From the NCBI GenBank assembly GCA_963576725.1, contig OY755243.1:80835945-80899944 (forward strand): a stretch of 64,000 bases of DNA. Reading direction: 5' to 3'. Shown one piece after another: positions 38,701 through 45,828 of this stretch. The translations under genes and the position numbers were made by a program. Under the pieces are notes generated by a model that was not told the DNA's origin, did no database searches, and worked only from the letters and a program-made list of their open reading frames with translations. Numbering within the stretch: position 1 is the stretch's first letter; every line of letters begins with the position of its first letter. The DNA comes from Azorinus chamasolen (lineage: Eukaryota; Mollusca; Bivalvia; Cardiida; Solecurtidae).

Positions 38701-41700
38701 ACCCTACGGTCAATTTTGTTTTTTAATATGCTTAATGTTTAATGTGTTTCGTCTTGATATGCGTCCTGTTATGTTTTGTCTTGTGGCTTTATCGTTTCTC
38801 GTTAGATGGTGTTTGATGCGGTGTCATTCCGTGTGTGGCTCTCCCTGTTTGACTATTTTTCCATATTTAGTGTCGTGATTCTGTTTTATGTGTTGTTACA
38901 TGTGCGACTGATTCATTAACGGTATCGAAGCTATACATGGTACATCCGAGCCTTACATTGTTTAAATCGGCCGCAGAATAAATAGAACAAACATAGAAAT
39001 CCCAGTTTATGTCTTCTTGGTTTAATCATTTCACAGATATTTAATATCTGAATATCTTTAGGAAATATGTTCTAAACATTTTTCCGTGCTCATGTAGTTC
39101 TTGGCCCTTCGGGATCATTAGTTTTGATGCAATTAGTTTTGAAAATTGAATACTGCATAAGCCGGTTCTAGGGGCGGCGTAAGTAGTGTTGCACTTTTAA
39201 TTACTACTAATGAACAAACTCAATAAAACTGGGTCTGCAATTTTCTCTTTTTACATTGTTACTTTTGCTTTCGAGGGATCAACCACTTTCAGGATGTATT
39301 GACTGGTGATTCATAATGGGATATCATGCCCTCTTCTCTCATCCGACAACATCTTCCATCCCATCCTACGACGTCTAAATTCTAGAATAGTATGGATCCA
39401 AAAGGATTGCATAATAATGCTTTCCTATCTAAGTATTATAACAATAAAAGTACAAGTATTAGTCATGCAGGAAACACAACATAAAAACATACAGCCGCCC
39501 GAACAGCACCACGAAAGGAAAACACACAAACAAAAAATGTACATATCTATCAAGTACAAAAATGAGTCATGCAGGAAACACCACATACAGAACAAACACT
39601 CGCCCGAACAGCAACACAAGGAAACAGCAAATGTACATAAGTAGAAAAAACAACAAGAAACGCTCAAAGACAAAACAAACATACAATAGGAGGAAGATGG
39701 AAGTACCGCCTTAGAATGGTCAGTGGCAATAGTCACTGGAGGTAAAGGCGATGCCATATGTAACGGGATGCTATAGAAATGATATTTTCAGGTGGAATGA
39801 GTAAATGTAGATACTATTTTGAACGTGGTCAGAGTGTCAGCATTTCATTGTTTTTCAGGCGGTGAGTGGGACTATGTGATATTCAGTACAGTGCGTTCCC
39901 TGCCTGACTTTAAGATAGAAAACAATCCAACAATTGGCTGGTGTAAGCAGAATCTTGGATTTATCACAGACCAGAACCAGATCAATGTTGCTCTGACCAG
40001 AGCCCGGAAAGGGCTTATAATTGTTGGTATGTTATTATACGTCACATAACACCAGAGTACTCTATCGTTTATTTTATGCATATAAAAGTACAAATATGAG
40101 CCATGCAGGAAACACCACATAAAGCCGCCCTAACAGCAACACAAGACAACACAGCGAATGTACATAATTAGCAAAAACATAAAGAGACGCACAAAGACAA
40201 AACAAACAAACAAAAGGGAGTACCGCCTTGGAACGGTCAGTGACAAAAGTCACTGGGGGGTAAATGAAAAAGTAGTAAAGTCAAGCGAAAAAGTAGTAAA
40301 GTCAAGCAGGAAAAGCCACACACAAAAAAACGCCACCATCACCAAAACACCTACAGAAAGCATAGCAATGTACATGTATACTCATATACACACATAAAAT
40401 AGAAAGTCCCATACAAGACGCAATCACCACCAACACATCAATAGAAAGCATGTCACACACATACACCCAAACACACGCAAACACACGAGAAGAACACAGA
40501 AAGCACCAACAAATACACGAGCACCAGAGACAAACATGAACAAAACACAAGCACAAAGACACAAGACAAACAAAAGTAAGGGTGGCAAAGAGAGAACCGC
40601 CTTGGCACGGTCAGTAGCAAAATCACCACTGGGGGTTTAAACCGGTTTACGGACGTCCTAACCTTACACTTATCTCAAAGTCACTCTAGCTAAACAAACA
40701 TTGTAAATAAAGGTATCCCCGCTGGACTTCCACACAACATAGAAGACAGTGATCACAGTACAAAATGTAAAACATAGCATAACAACTGTGAAAGTCCGTC
40801 AAATATGTATTCAATGACTTTGCTGATGACAGAGCAACTGCAGGGAAGCCGTTAAGGGCACGACAGAGAAAAGGTAATACATGAGTCTGGTAAGCTCATC
40901 CCAGATGAGTATACCATCATAGAGTACTATCCTCGGCCTGTCATCGTGCAAGCAAAGAGGAAAGCGTAGCGACCGACTGTAAAGGGGTCGATAACCAAAC
41001 ATGCAGTGTGTTGCAATATAATAGGGTCATGACCTTTCTTCCTAAAAGTTTTAATGCGTTTAATAAACAAATCGTGAAAATGGATATGACCATGAATTTT
41101 CCGAAGTTTGTAGATAACATCACCATAGAAATCTTTATATAGAAAAAGTTATATTTACTAATGAGGGGTAAATTTCGATAATAGAATTTTGAAAAAGCTT
41201 TCCGAATTATATGATATATGTAGCCTTGCTTAAGAAGTTTATGAGTTATAATTAATTAAACCGATTTTGGGGCGCCCAACCTCACATTTTTTGTAATACA
41301 TCTATATTTTGTTCAACATATATTACATACTATAATTATTACATCAATATAAGATGAAACACTATGCTTTATGAGAGAAATAGAAGAAGAAGAAGTACTG
41401 TACAAAGGCAGTGTGAATGTATGAGTGGACGTAAGGAAAGATTTGTCAGCGGTACACTGTACTGAATTAAAGGTCAATATTTAATTAGTCGTGTTTGAAA
41501 TTAACTACCTGTTGTTTGTAAAAATCCTTTGAGTAAAAGGTTTCCATTTAATTTCATGAGTATCTAGTTTATCCTTGTTTTGTGCTATTTGTTTTCAATG
41601 CTTATTTTTTCTAAAAGATGGCTTTTAAATTGACTGAAGATTGGAATCTGTTTCAAACATTTTATTTTTAATATATAATTTTTGGCAAGTAGGATTATGT

Positions 41701-44700
41701 AGTTTTTTGCTTTGATTGTCGTATTTGTTGCATTTTCCATTAGTCCTATCGATACCACTTCGAAGTTAAGGTCTATATTAAAGTTAAGTTTTATTAGGTA
41801 GTTTGACACATTGTTCCAGAAATGTTGTACATGTGTGCACTCCCAAAAAAGGTGGTGTATGGTTTCAATTTGCATGTTGCATAGGTCACATATATTGCTA
41901 TCTTTAATTCTATATTTCATTAAAAGTTTGTTCGTTGGAATTATTCGCATAATATATTTATATTGGAAGTTTCTAATACAGTTATCAATTGTTGATGAAA
42001 ATATATTTGTATACACCTTTTTCCAATTGATTCCAGTATTGTTTAGCTCAGATTCCCATTTTTTCTGAATTTTGAAGTTTTCAAAATGTTGATGTTGTAA
42101 TTGGTGGTTATATAAAAATGTATTTGCTTGTTTAACTTCTAATATTCTAGACAAAATAGTTTCGCGTCGTTGCGTTTAAGTTGGTTGTAAAAGAAAATGT
42201 CTTTTGTGGATATACCATATAATTCTGTTAACGTCTGGAATATGTAGAAAGTATTCGACCTATAGTCATATATGTCACTTACATTTTTATGCCTTTATTA
42301 AACCATTGCTTCCGAAATAGTGTTTTGTTTTGGACAAGTATGTTTTTATTGTTCCATAAGATTTGCGAGCTAACGTTTTCAAATCGTTCATTTCTTTTGA
42401 TCTGTGACCATGCCAATAAAATTTCTTGCAAGAAGGTACTTTCCTTGAACATATCTATTATTAGTTTATCACTGAGATCACATTCAAAGACAAGTTTACC
42501 GCCGTATTTACTCAGCAATTTCACGTAAGGGTTTTTCCATTTGCCATTATTTTGATCATCTAGTAGCCTTTTTATCCAACTGCATTTTAACGAGTTTATG
42601 AAAAGGTTTATATCAATCATCTATAGACCGCCTTTTGTATAGTCATTTATAACATTTTTTCTACTTATTTTGTCTGGTTTTGAATCCCATAAAAAGTCAT
42701 ACATCAATTATGTTATGTATTCAATTATTTCTTTTGATGGTTTCTGTAGAATACTTAATATGTATATAAGTTTTGGGAATGCAAATGTCTTTATAACTGT
42801 GATTTTGCCTAACAGACTTAATTTTCTGTGTTGCCATCTTTTTAGAGTTACTTTGAATTCTTCTATCATTTATGAGACGTTTTCTTGTAGAAATGCTATT
42901 TTGTTTGTATGGAATGTTATACCAAGTGCTTTTGCTTTTTCGGATGTCCATGTGTATCGTTTGTGTTCTAGGTATTTAATGTAGGTGTGACTACTTGCGC
43001 CTATTCTCAGAGTGGAGCATTTTGAAGCATTCAGTTTCAAGCCTGATACACAACTAAACTTGTTTAATGTGTATATCAGATTTTCAAAAGATTGTTTTGA
43101 CCCATCGATTATAAATGTTGCGTCGTCTGCAAACATAGTTCTTTTTACCTCATGCCCAGCTATGATTTGGCCTTTTATATCTTTGTTATGGGAAATGTTA
43201 AAAGACAATAGTTCAATACAGATGATGAATAGGTATGGTGAGAGGGGACAGCCTTGTCTGACACCTCTTTCTACTTTAAAAACGTCTGTCATGTGACCAT
43301 TATTCAGTATTGCGTTTTTTGAGTCGGTATAGAATAATTTTACCCAGCTAATAAGTTTTTCTCCAAACTTGAAATGTCTTAAGCAGTTAAACATGAAGTC
43401 GTGGTCAAGACTGTCAAATGCTTTTTCAAAATCTGAAAAAAAATTACAGTTATTCCATCCCAACTCTAAAAGATAAACAGTGTAAATAAGCGTATCCCCT
43501 CACAGACTAATCTACAACAACCGCGATGGCAAATACAATGGTAAAGTGCATGTATGTAAAACGAAAGCATTTAAGTGAAACAACCCGTATCCATCTATCG
43601 CTAGCAAACAGAGTAACTGTAGAAAAGTAATAAAGGATACGACTAAATGGAAAAGTAGTAAAGTCAAGCAGGCAAAGCCACATACAAGACGCAACCACCA
43701 CCAAAACACCGATAGATAGCATGACGCACACACACACACAAACGCCCACTCACACACGAGATGAACACAGAAAACACCAAAAGACACACAAGAACCAGAG
43801 ACAAACGTTCCACATGAACAAAATCACAAGCTTAAAGACGCAAGGCAAACAAAAGGAAGGGTGACAAAGAGAGTACCGCCTTGGCACGGTCAGTATCAAA
43901 AACACCACTGCGGGTTTAAACCGGTTTACGGACGTCCTAAAAGTACAAAAATGAGTCATGCAGGAAATACCACATACAGAACAAACACTCGCCCGAACAG
44001 CAACACAAGGAAACAGCAAATGTACATGGGTAGGAAAAACAACAAGAGACGCACAAAGACAAAACAAACATTCAATAGGAGGAAGATGGAAGTACCGCCT
44101 TGGAACGGTCAGTGACAAAAGTCACCGGGGGTTTAAACCGGTTTATGGGCGCCCAACCTCACCCTTATTCCATCCCCATCCTAAAAGACAAACAGTGTAA
44201 ATAAACGTATCCCCTCTCCGACTAATATACAACAACCTCACACTTCTCTCAAAGTCACCCTAGCTTTACAAATAGTGTAAATAAAGGTATCCCCGCTGGA
44301 CTTACCCACAACATAGACGACAGTGAACACAGGACAACATGTAAAACGTAGCATAATAACTGTGACAATCCGTCAAATATGTACTCAATGACTTTGCTGA
44401 AGTCAGAGCACCTGCAGGTAAGTCGTTAAGGGCACGACAGGGAAAAAGTAATACATGAGTCTGGTAAGCTCATCCTGTTTTAGAGTATACCATCATAGAG
44501 TACTACCCTCGGCCTGTCATCGCGCAAGCAGAGGGAAACGTAGCTACCGACTGTAAAAGGGTCGATAACCAAACATGCAGTGCGTTGCAATATAATAGGA
44601 CCATAACCTCTCTTTTTAAATGTTTTAATGCGTTTAATAAACAAATCATGAAAATGGATATGACCCCGAATTTTCCTAAGTTTGTAGATAACATCCCCAT

Positions 44701-45828
44701 AAAAGTCTGGTTGAGAAATGCATTGTTGCAGTAACGTCCGTAGATTGCAATTATATTTACTAATGAGTGGCAAATTTCGATAACAAAATTTAGAAAATGT
44801 TTTCCGAAGTTTGTGATATCTGTAACCTTGCTTAAGAAGTTTATCAGTTATAACTAAATTACGTCTGTTAAAATCGTCAAGCAAAGAACAGGCTTGGGCA
44901 AACCGAAATACATGTAGAACATATATCCGACGTCCTCCTTCCGTTTCCGGATATAAGAGGTCGCTTTCTTAAAGTACAACACTTTTCTTGTCGGCGTACA
45001 TGCAAAGCGGGCAGCGTGATTGCCAACTGTAAAAGGTTGACAACCAGACATACAGTATGTTGTAGTACTATAGGATCACATCCCTTTTTAATGTATTTTA
45101 ACATATTCGATGAATAAAGTGAGAAAATGGGTATGTCCTATAATCTTGTGAAGTTTGTAAATCACATCACCATAAAATTCAGTATGTGAAATACCATGTT
45201 GCAGGAGCGCCTTGGGATTACAGTTGTACTTGCCAATAAGTGAAACGTATTTAATGGATCAGAAAATCTGTAGTGTGTCTTCTTTTCGCTTGTTTCCTTT
45301 TTTCTACATATGTAATGTAATATATGTTCATGTATATCTTAATGAAAAAAGACTATCGCTATCAGTACTTCAACATTGTAGAAAGTCTGCTGTAGCCACC
45401 TACTGTTATGTATTATTCTTCCAAAACGTCTACAGTTATAACAACTGCTTCCGTGACTTATACTCACTACTTATACCCCATGTGCAACCATTTCTTATGC
45501 ACACGTTTTCTCTTTTTCAGGAAACGTTAAATTACTAAAATGTGACAAAGTATGGAAGCATCTAATCGCTTCATATGAGAGGACGCACTGTATCAAAACC
45601 GCCGAAGAGTTTCCTCCCCGGAAGACCAGGATCCAGCGACTCGAAGAGGCTGATATGCGACACTGGGAACGTTACGGAAAAGATAGATTTACCCCAGGCA
45701 AGGCTACGTCGTATGAGGGTAATTTTGACGCAGAACTTGATGACGACGATGACGATGATGATGACGAGGATGGATTCACAAAAGTTAGAAGAGGAAAACA
45801 TAGAATGCTCCGTACTCGAAAGAAATGA
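16575..45828 (+). CDS. HELZ2-like SF1 (Upf1-type) helicase, C-terminal eight exons
   Basis: The predicted product is an ATP-dependent RNA/DNA helicase. In mammals HELZ2 is an interferon-induced nuclear-receptor coactivator, but that role is not implied here. Eight exons (16575-16730, 17851-17991, 19220-19605, 22663-22893, 33022-33252, 35574-35727, 39859-40026, 45521-45828) join in phase to 591 residues ending at TGA. The motifs in order are Walker A QGPPGTGKS, Ia ILFCGPSNKSVDLVG, II VIVDEAGMCP, III GDHKQLRPI, IV LNRQYRM, V VVSSQGGEWDYVIFS and VI NVALTRARKGLIIVG. HELZ2-like marks are HHLIRMKGKSYAKEI and TVSTEEGNEHSKSN. The first exon starts in phase, so upstream exons lie outside the window or are unrecognised. 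All seven introns are GT-AG. All motifs are intact despite heavy transposon load, which suggests a functional gene. Another HELZ/ZNFX1 relative is possible. Confidence 0.88.
16731..17850 (+). other. Helicase intron 1, no recognised repeat
   Basis: A 1,120-base AT-rich intron. Short open frames on both strands (for example 17063-17326) show no motif and look like chance. Confidence 0.6.
17851..17991 (+). CDS. Helicase exon b (Walker A end, motif Ia)
   Basis: The acceptor is TTGCAG at 17850 and the donor GTAAGT at 17992. Joined to exon a it completes GPPGTGKS and continues FTGIKLMYLFDKIND to ILFCGPSNKSVDLVG, the single-strand nucleic-acid contact motif. Confidence 0.9.
18118..18823 (+). mobile_element. 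Helentron-like element in helicase intron 2
   Basis: It begins TATTATACCCCCTCAAAC with a palindrome (CTCAAACTTGTTTGAG), then GTCGGTTGGTCAGTCGGTC, then about three tandem units of ~175 bases (GCGAACTCCTC). It ends with the inverted GAGGGTATTC, the hairpin ATCACCTTTAGTGAT and CTAG at 18820-18823. It has the same architecture as the elements at 13592 and 36715, but unrelated core sequence. Confidence 0.75.
18833..18960 (+). repeat. Compound (ATT)n (AGT)n microsatellite
   Basis: ATT/GTT repeats from about 18833 change to AGT repeats at about 18892 and continue to 18951. The array begins ten bases after the CTAG end of the preceding element. An open frame through it (poly-Ile then poly-Ser) is an artefact. 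Confidence 0.95.
18994..19165 (+). mobile_element. Degenerate PLE2 3' UTR fragment
   Basis: Resembles PLE2 3' UTR at 38665-38850: CTACTGACCGTTCTAATG, then ACTCCTGCTTTC and the GTGTGTGGC box, with substitutions and small gaps. Confidence 0.5.
19220..19605 (+). CDS. Helicase exon c (HELZ2-type insert between Ia and II)
   Basis: The acceptor is CTAATAG (19219) and the donor GTAGGT (19606). It encodes 128 codons with LGALCPKFVRVYGRSIE, YPIPGRTFF, SLHHLIRMKGKSYAKEI and the pre-motif II strand VILCTTAVGSN. The 'HH.IR' segment is the strongest link to HELZ2. It contains no domain other than helicase. Confidence 0.88.
19606..20439 (+). other. Start of helicase intron 3, no recognised repeat
   Basis: AT-rich, with no exon-like or repeat-like pattern beyond short AT runs. 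Confidence 0.45.
20440..21675 (-). mobile_element. Helentron-like element, split by DR repeat
   Basis: In minus orientation it begins TATACGCCCGTTTGAAAAAA with a hairpin (CCCGTTTGAAAAAACGGG), then GTCTGTCC-type runs, then about four units containing AAAGCTTTATCTCAAAGGG in + sense. It ends with the inverted CGGGCGT, the hairpin GTGCCCACTGGCAC and CTTGT. DR repeat 20636-20934 lies inside. Confidence 0.72.
20636..20934 (+). repeat. Dispersed repeat DR, full copy
   Basis: A ~300-base unit with TTCGGGATCATTAGTTTTCA, CTTAAGCCGGTGCTAG and a stem CAGACTC / GAGTCTG around AATAAA. It is flanked by near-identical ACCCATTTTCAGAATAT at both ends. Other copies are at 33655, 36560/37660 (minus), 39095, 45918 and 53266. 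Confidence 0.82.
21700..22515 (-). pseudogene. PLE3 copy in helicase intron 3
   Basis: The minus strand carries the PLE3 terminal box (21712 on), a CA-rich stretch, the CACTGGGTGTTTAAACCGG block and then the last ~80 codons of an RT-like frame (22270-22510). The RT core is missing, so it is 5' truncated at about 22515. Confidence 0.82.
22663..22893 (+). CDS. Helicase exon d (motifs II, III, IV)
   Basis: The acceptor is GATTCAG (22662) and the donor GTACGT (22894). Its 77 codons in phase 0 contain VIVDEAGMCPEP (Walker B, DEAG), ILIGDHKQLRPI (III) and ending LNRQYRM (IV). Confidence 0.93.
23015..23200. mobile_element. Palindromic MITE (CAGTAAAACCTGTC family)
   Basis: Inverted ends CAGTAAAACCTGTCTTTAGC and CTACGACAGGTTCTACTG enclose a partly self-complementary centre with CTCCTATA. 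Relatives are at 36066, 48300, 49905 and 52149. The superfamily is not determined. Confidence 0.75.
23590..25620 (+). pseudogene. LINE reverse transcriptase (Jockey/CR1-group) relic
   Basis: A non-LTR retrotransposon reverse transcriptase. Broken open frames in order are a linker (23623-23826), RT fingers with KPNKSPSPDNLHPQFL and NYRPVSLTSI (23987-24259), motif A region DCIYMDYQKAF (24333-24629), a degraded GIPHGSVSGP, motif C LFADDIKI (24630-25037) and the thumb/C-terminal part (25328-25618). At least four frame breaks show it is inactive. The endonuclease domain is not recognisable, so the copy is 5' truncated or decayed. It is the only LINE in the helicase gene on the coding strand in this intron besides the one at 31036. 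Confidence 0.88.
25781..25842. repeat. 62-bp palindrome centred on CTCCTATAGGA
   Basis: AACAGAGCAGACC at 25781 pairs with GGTCTACTCTGTT ending 25842, and the inner arms ATCAGACGGCTCCTAT and ATAGGACTCGTCTGAT also pair. A related half lies near 35998. Confidence 0.85.
25985..26205 (-). mobile_element. PLE2 copy in intron 4, segment 1 (3' end)
   Basis: The minus-strand PLE2 3' UTR matches 13245-13450 and includes AGAGTACCGC-like and CTGCTGGGGGC blocks. It is interrupted at 26206 by the foldback element. The copy continues at 27324, 30232 and 32956. Confidence 0.8.
26206..27323. mobile_element. 1.1-kb foldback element with ~315-bp inverted arms
   Basis: The left arm 26206-26520 and right arm about 26988-27323 are reverse complements at roughly 80% by eye. 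They share TTTCTTTCCAAAGATGTATA, AAAACACGCGTCTAGGAC and TGGCCTCAAAC. The ends read GGGTCTG inward, with flanking ATA on both sides as a possible short target duplication. It has no coding capacity and interrupts PLE2. Confidence 0.85.
27324..27482 (-). mobile_element. PLE2 copy in intron 4, segment 2
   Basis: Continues the PLE2 3' UTR after the foldback element (AAACCTGGTTTATGGGTACC), matching 13455-13588. It is cut at 27483 by the 3' end of PLE1 copy F. Confidence 0.8.
27483..30231 (-). mobile_element. PLE1 copy F, the most complete Penelope-like copy
   Basis: A retroelement with a long reverse-transcriptase frame. The minus-strand open stretches are 29876-30229 (N-terminal, ends at TGA 29876-29878), 29462-29833 (ends at TGA 29462-29464) and 27992-29440 (482 residues). 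All are in one frame, so only the two TGAs interrupt about 740 codons. In the 482-residue part, motif A is YDFSTLY (catalytic D131), motif B GIPMGTNCAP (about 214-223) and motif C YLDDIF (D261, D262). The 3' UTR holds the hairpin pair and the terminal box near 27500. No endonuclease is recognised. It inserted into a PLE2 copy. The family assignment to PLE is inferred from motif style, 5' truncations and tandem partial copies. Confidence 0.85.
30232..31035 (-). pseudogene. PLE2 copy in intron 4, segment 3 (decayed RT)
   Basis: Continues the PLE2 UTR (AACGTCATAATTTAAAAGTA) and then the RT C-terminal code with many indels, by comparison with 14920-15700. It is cut at about 31036 by a LINE. Confidence 0.78.
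31036..32955 (+). pseudogene. CR1/L2-type LINE, 3' part
   Basis: The translation at 31028-31258 (IGAWLDSQMDMTSHINSVCR, KIDYCNSLLHGY) joins, after a frameshift near 31255, to 31273-31659 (AARIITRTSRYDHITPVLIE, PVQHRIEFKILTLTYKAMH). This is the C-terminal end of CR1/L2 ORF2. The element ends with the family-type tail GAAGCGCTTTTGAACG, GCGCTATATAAATGTGG and an (ATA)n run at 32935-32955. PLE2 sequence resumes at once, so this is an insertion. The region between 31680 and 32870 is UTR-like and unrecognised. Confidence 0.85.
32749..32790 (+). repeat. (TTA)n microsatellite
   Basis: About 14 perfect triplets inside the CR1/L2 LINE. Confidence 0.95.
32956..32985 (-). mobile_element. PLE2 copy in intron 4, segment 4
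   Basis: AGATAAATTTAAATCTAAAA matches 15739-15758 of copy D. This proves that PLE2 continues beyond the LINE insertion. Confidence 0.65.
33022..33252 (+). CDS. Helicase exon e (RecA2 start)
   Basis: The acceptor is TCTTACAG (33021) and the donor GTGAGC (33253). Its 77 codons are in phase 0. NPELCRFPSEEFYKGKL continues directly from QYRM as in Upf1-like helicases, then TLTVSTEEGNEHSKSN, typical of the HELZ2 branch. It lies 10.1 kb from exon d because of transposon insertions. Confidence 0.92.
33500..33577. mobile_element. Half of a CAGTA-family MITE
   Basis: AGCTGCCACC and the terminal GAGAGGTGTTACTGTA match the right half of the MITE at 36066. The left end is missing. Confidence 0.5.
33655..33805 (+). 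repeat. DR repeat, 5' truncated copy
   Basis: Starts within GAATACTGCTTAAGCCGGTG and ends CCATTTTCAGAATATA, matching 20785-20934. Confidence 0.82.
33852..35177 (-). mobile_element. Helentron-like element, sister of 13592-14882
   Basis: Same ends: CTAG and hairpin GTTTTTGTGACAAAAAC at the left (3' end in element orientation), and the ATGTCTCCCCC palindrome at the right. It has about eight core units of ~150 bases and a GACGGACA-rich run near 35055-35120. It is close to the copy at 13592 along its whole length. It lies in helicase intron 5. Confidence 0.8.
35574..35727 (+). CDS. Helicase exon f (up to motif V)
   Basis: The acceptor is CAACAG (35573) and the donor GTAAAA (35728). It encodes VKLFRYFIDNGI, VISQYNAQCGEI and VSTVVSSQG. 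The last base forms a split glycine codon with exon g. Confidence 0.9.
36066..36272. mobile_element. Near-perfect palindromic MITE
   Basis: The arms TAAAACCTCTCTATAACGAC and GTCGTTATAGAGAGGTTTTA differ little along about 100 bases each side. The centre is CGCTCCTATAGGAGTG. It could fold into one long hairpin. It lies in helicase intron 6. Confidence 0.9.
36560..36714 (-). repeat. DR repeat, minus copy, 3' portion
   Basis: The reverse complement of the DR 3' half (GCAGACTCGGTTTTATG, CACCGGCTTAAGCGG), flanked by ATTCTGAAAGTAGGA at 36561. A Helentron-like element interrupts it at 36715. The rest is at 37660-37790. Confidence 0.8.
36715..37659 (-). mobile_element. Helentron-like element inserted in DR repeat
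   Basis: In minus orientation it begins ATTATACCCCCCACAACG with a palindromic GTTGGGGGG partner, then a GTCCGTCCGTCTGTCCGT run, then about four ~165-base units with AGTTATTG or AGTTATGGCC motifs in the minus sense. It ends with the inverted GGGGGTATTCG, the hairpin AGCCTTTGGCT and CTAG. Host DR reads through as CTAA|TAACAT, which defines the insertion point. Confidence 0.78.
37660..37790 (-). repeat. DR repeat, minus copy, 5' portion
   Basis: TAATGATCCCGAAGGAC and GAATGAAGTACGGGG are the reverse complement of the DR 5' half. It ends with AAATTCTGAAAGTAGGA, the same direct flank as at 36560. Confidence 0.8.
37916..38866 (+). pseudogene. PLE2 copy, 5' truncated, in helicase intron 6
   Basis: Open code at 37914-38176 gives the RT C-terminus (KLGISHPEFYGDVIYKLRKI, VVDPFTVGH). 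The 3' UTR then has GACGTCATTTACATGATGAC, the ACCGTTCCAAGGCGG hairpin near 38674 and the terminal GTGTGTGGCTCTCCCTG. It is the + strand counterpart of copy D and shows PLE2 without the Helentron insertion. The catalytic domain is missing. Confidence 0.85.
39095..39297 (+). repeat. DR repeat, partial copy
   Basis: TTCGGGATCATTAGTTTTGA through AAGCCGGTTCTAGGGG to ACCACTTTCAGGATG. It is diverged in the stem region (CAAACTC / GGGTCTG). Confidence 0.75.
39446..39551 (-). mobile_element. PLE1 3' end, short piece
   Basis: The reverse complement of the PLE1 terminal ~100 bases (AGTCATGCAGGAAACAC). It lies head to tail with the next piece at 39552. Confidence 0.7.
39552..39745 (-). mobile_element. 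PLE1 3' end, second tandem piece
   Basis: A fuller 3' end with AATGAGTCATGCAGGAAAC and the hairpin region up to TCACTGGAGG. It is truncated 114 bases before helicase exon g. Confidence 0.78.
39859..40026 (+). CDS. Helicase exon g (motifs V and VI)
   Basis: The acceptor is TTTTTCAG (39858) and the donor GTATGT (40027). Split glycine codons lie at both ends. It contains GEWDYVIFSTVRSLPD, NLGFITDQNQINVALTRAR and KGLIIVG, with the arginine finger region intact. PLE1 3' fragments lie within 115 bases on the left and about 60 on the right. Confidence 0.92.
40086..40263 (-). mobile_element. PLE1 3' end downstream of exon g
   Basis: AAAAGTACAAATATGAGCC through GTACCGCCTTGGAACGGTC to CACTGGGGGG. It abuts a duplicated PLE3 start (AGTAGTAAAGTCAAGC twice at 40270-40305). 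Confidence 0.75.
40264..41255 (-). pseudogene. PLE3 copy in helicase intron 7
   Basis: The terminal box is duplicated at 40270 and 40285. The 3' UTR with TTTAAACCGG follows (near 40637), then the RT C-terminal frame (40811-41126, with shifts) to about 41255. It is 5' truncated and joined directly to PLE1 sequence. Confidence 0.8.
41256..41290 (-). mobile_element. PLE1 segment left of the LINE
   Basis: AACCGATTTTGGGGCGCCCA and ACCTCAC match the PLE1 3' UTR. The remainder resumes at 43447 after the LINE. Confidence 0.65.
41291..43446 (-). pseudogene. L1/Tx1-group LINE, 5' truncated
   Basis: Minus-strand pieces: RT with DFEKAFDSLDHDFMF (motif A), GVRQGCPLSPYLF (B) and MFADDATFIIDG (C) in 42870-43463. 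Two frames follow (42279-42620, 41585-42154), the last with the zinc-knuckle-like CDLCNMQIETIHHLFWEC region found at the end of such ORF2 proteins. Frameshifts near 42870 and 42200 disable it. The first half of ORF2, including any endonuclease, is missing. It inserted within a PLE1 3' UTR. Confidence 0.88.
43447..43644 (-). mobile_element. PLE1 segment right of the LINE
   Basis: TTCCATCCCAACTCTAAAAG and AAACAGTGTAAATAAGCG continue the PLE1 3' UTR. The segment runs to about 43640 and joins the PLE3 terminal box. Confidence 0.78.
43645..43938 (-). mobile_element. PLE3 3' UTR, left of a PLE1 insertion
   Basis: AGTAGTAAAGTCAAGCAGGC, the CA-rich stretch, and GGTTTAAACCGGTTTACGGA. Interrupted at GACGTCCTA. 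Confidence 0.8.
43939..44237 (-). mobile_element. 299-bp PLE1 3' end inserted in PLE3
   Basis: A near-identical match to 27483-27780, from AAAGTACAAAAATGAGTCA to the ACTAATATACAACAA region. PLE3 resumes on the other side at ACCTCACACTTCTC, so this is a 5'-truncated insertion rather than old synteny. Confidence 0.85.
44238..44905 (-). pseudogene. PLE3 copy, RT C-terminal region
   Basis: The frame 44480-44884 (minus) encodes LKQGYRYHKLRKTFSKF, DFYGDVIYKLRK and DPFTVGSYVSLCLRD. It ends in frame at a position equivalent to the alternative frame of PLE1. It is truncated at 44905 where PLE1 follows. Confidence 0.82.
44906..45246 (-). pseudogene. PLE1 fragment at the end of the PLE array
   Basis: Degenerate PLE1 C-terminal code (GGATCACATCCCTTTTTAAT, GGTATGTCCTATAATC), truncated at GCCAATAAGTGAAACG. 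It lacks the PLE1 3' UTR, which is replaced by the adjoining PLE3. Confidence 0.75.
45247..45520 (+). other. End of helicase intron 7, no repeat recognised
   Basis: A pyrimidine-rich stretch leads to the acceptor TTTTTCAG of exon h. Nothing else is visible. Confidence 0.5.
45521..45828 (+). CDS. Helicase terminal exon h
   Basis: The acceptor is TTTTTCAG (45520). The exon completes IVGNVKLLKCDKVWKHLI, the usual strand after motif VI, and then a 60-residue tail with nine aspartates in a row, a further ED pair, and a basic end (KVRRGKHRMLRTRKK). The stop is TGA at 45826-45828. The acidic-then-basic tail could serve nuclear targeting or protein contact. That is inference. Confidence 0.88.
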
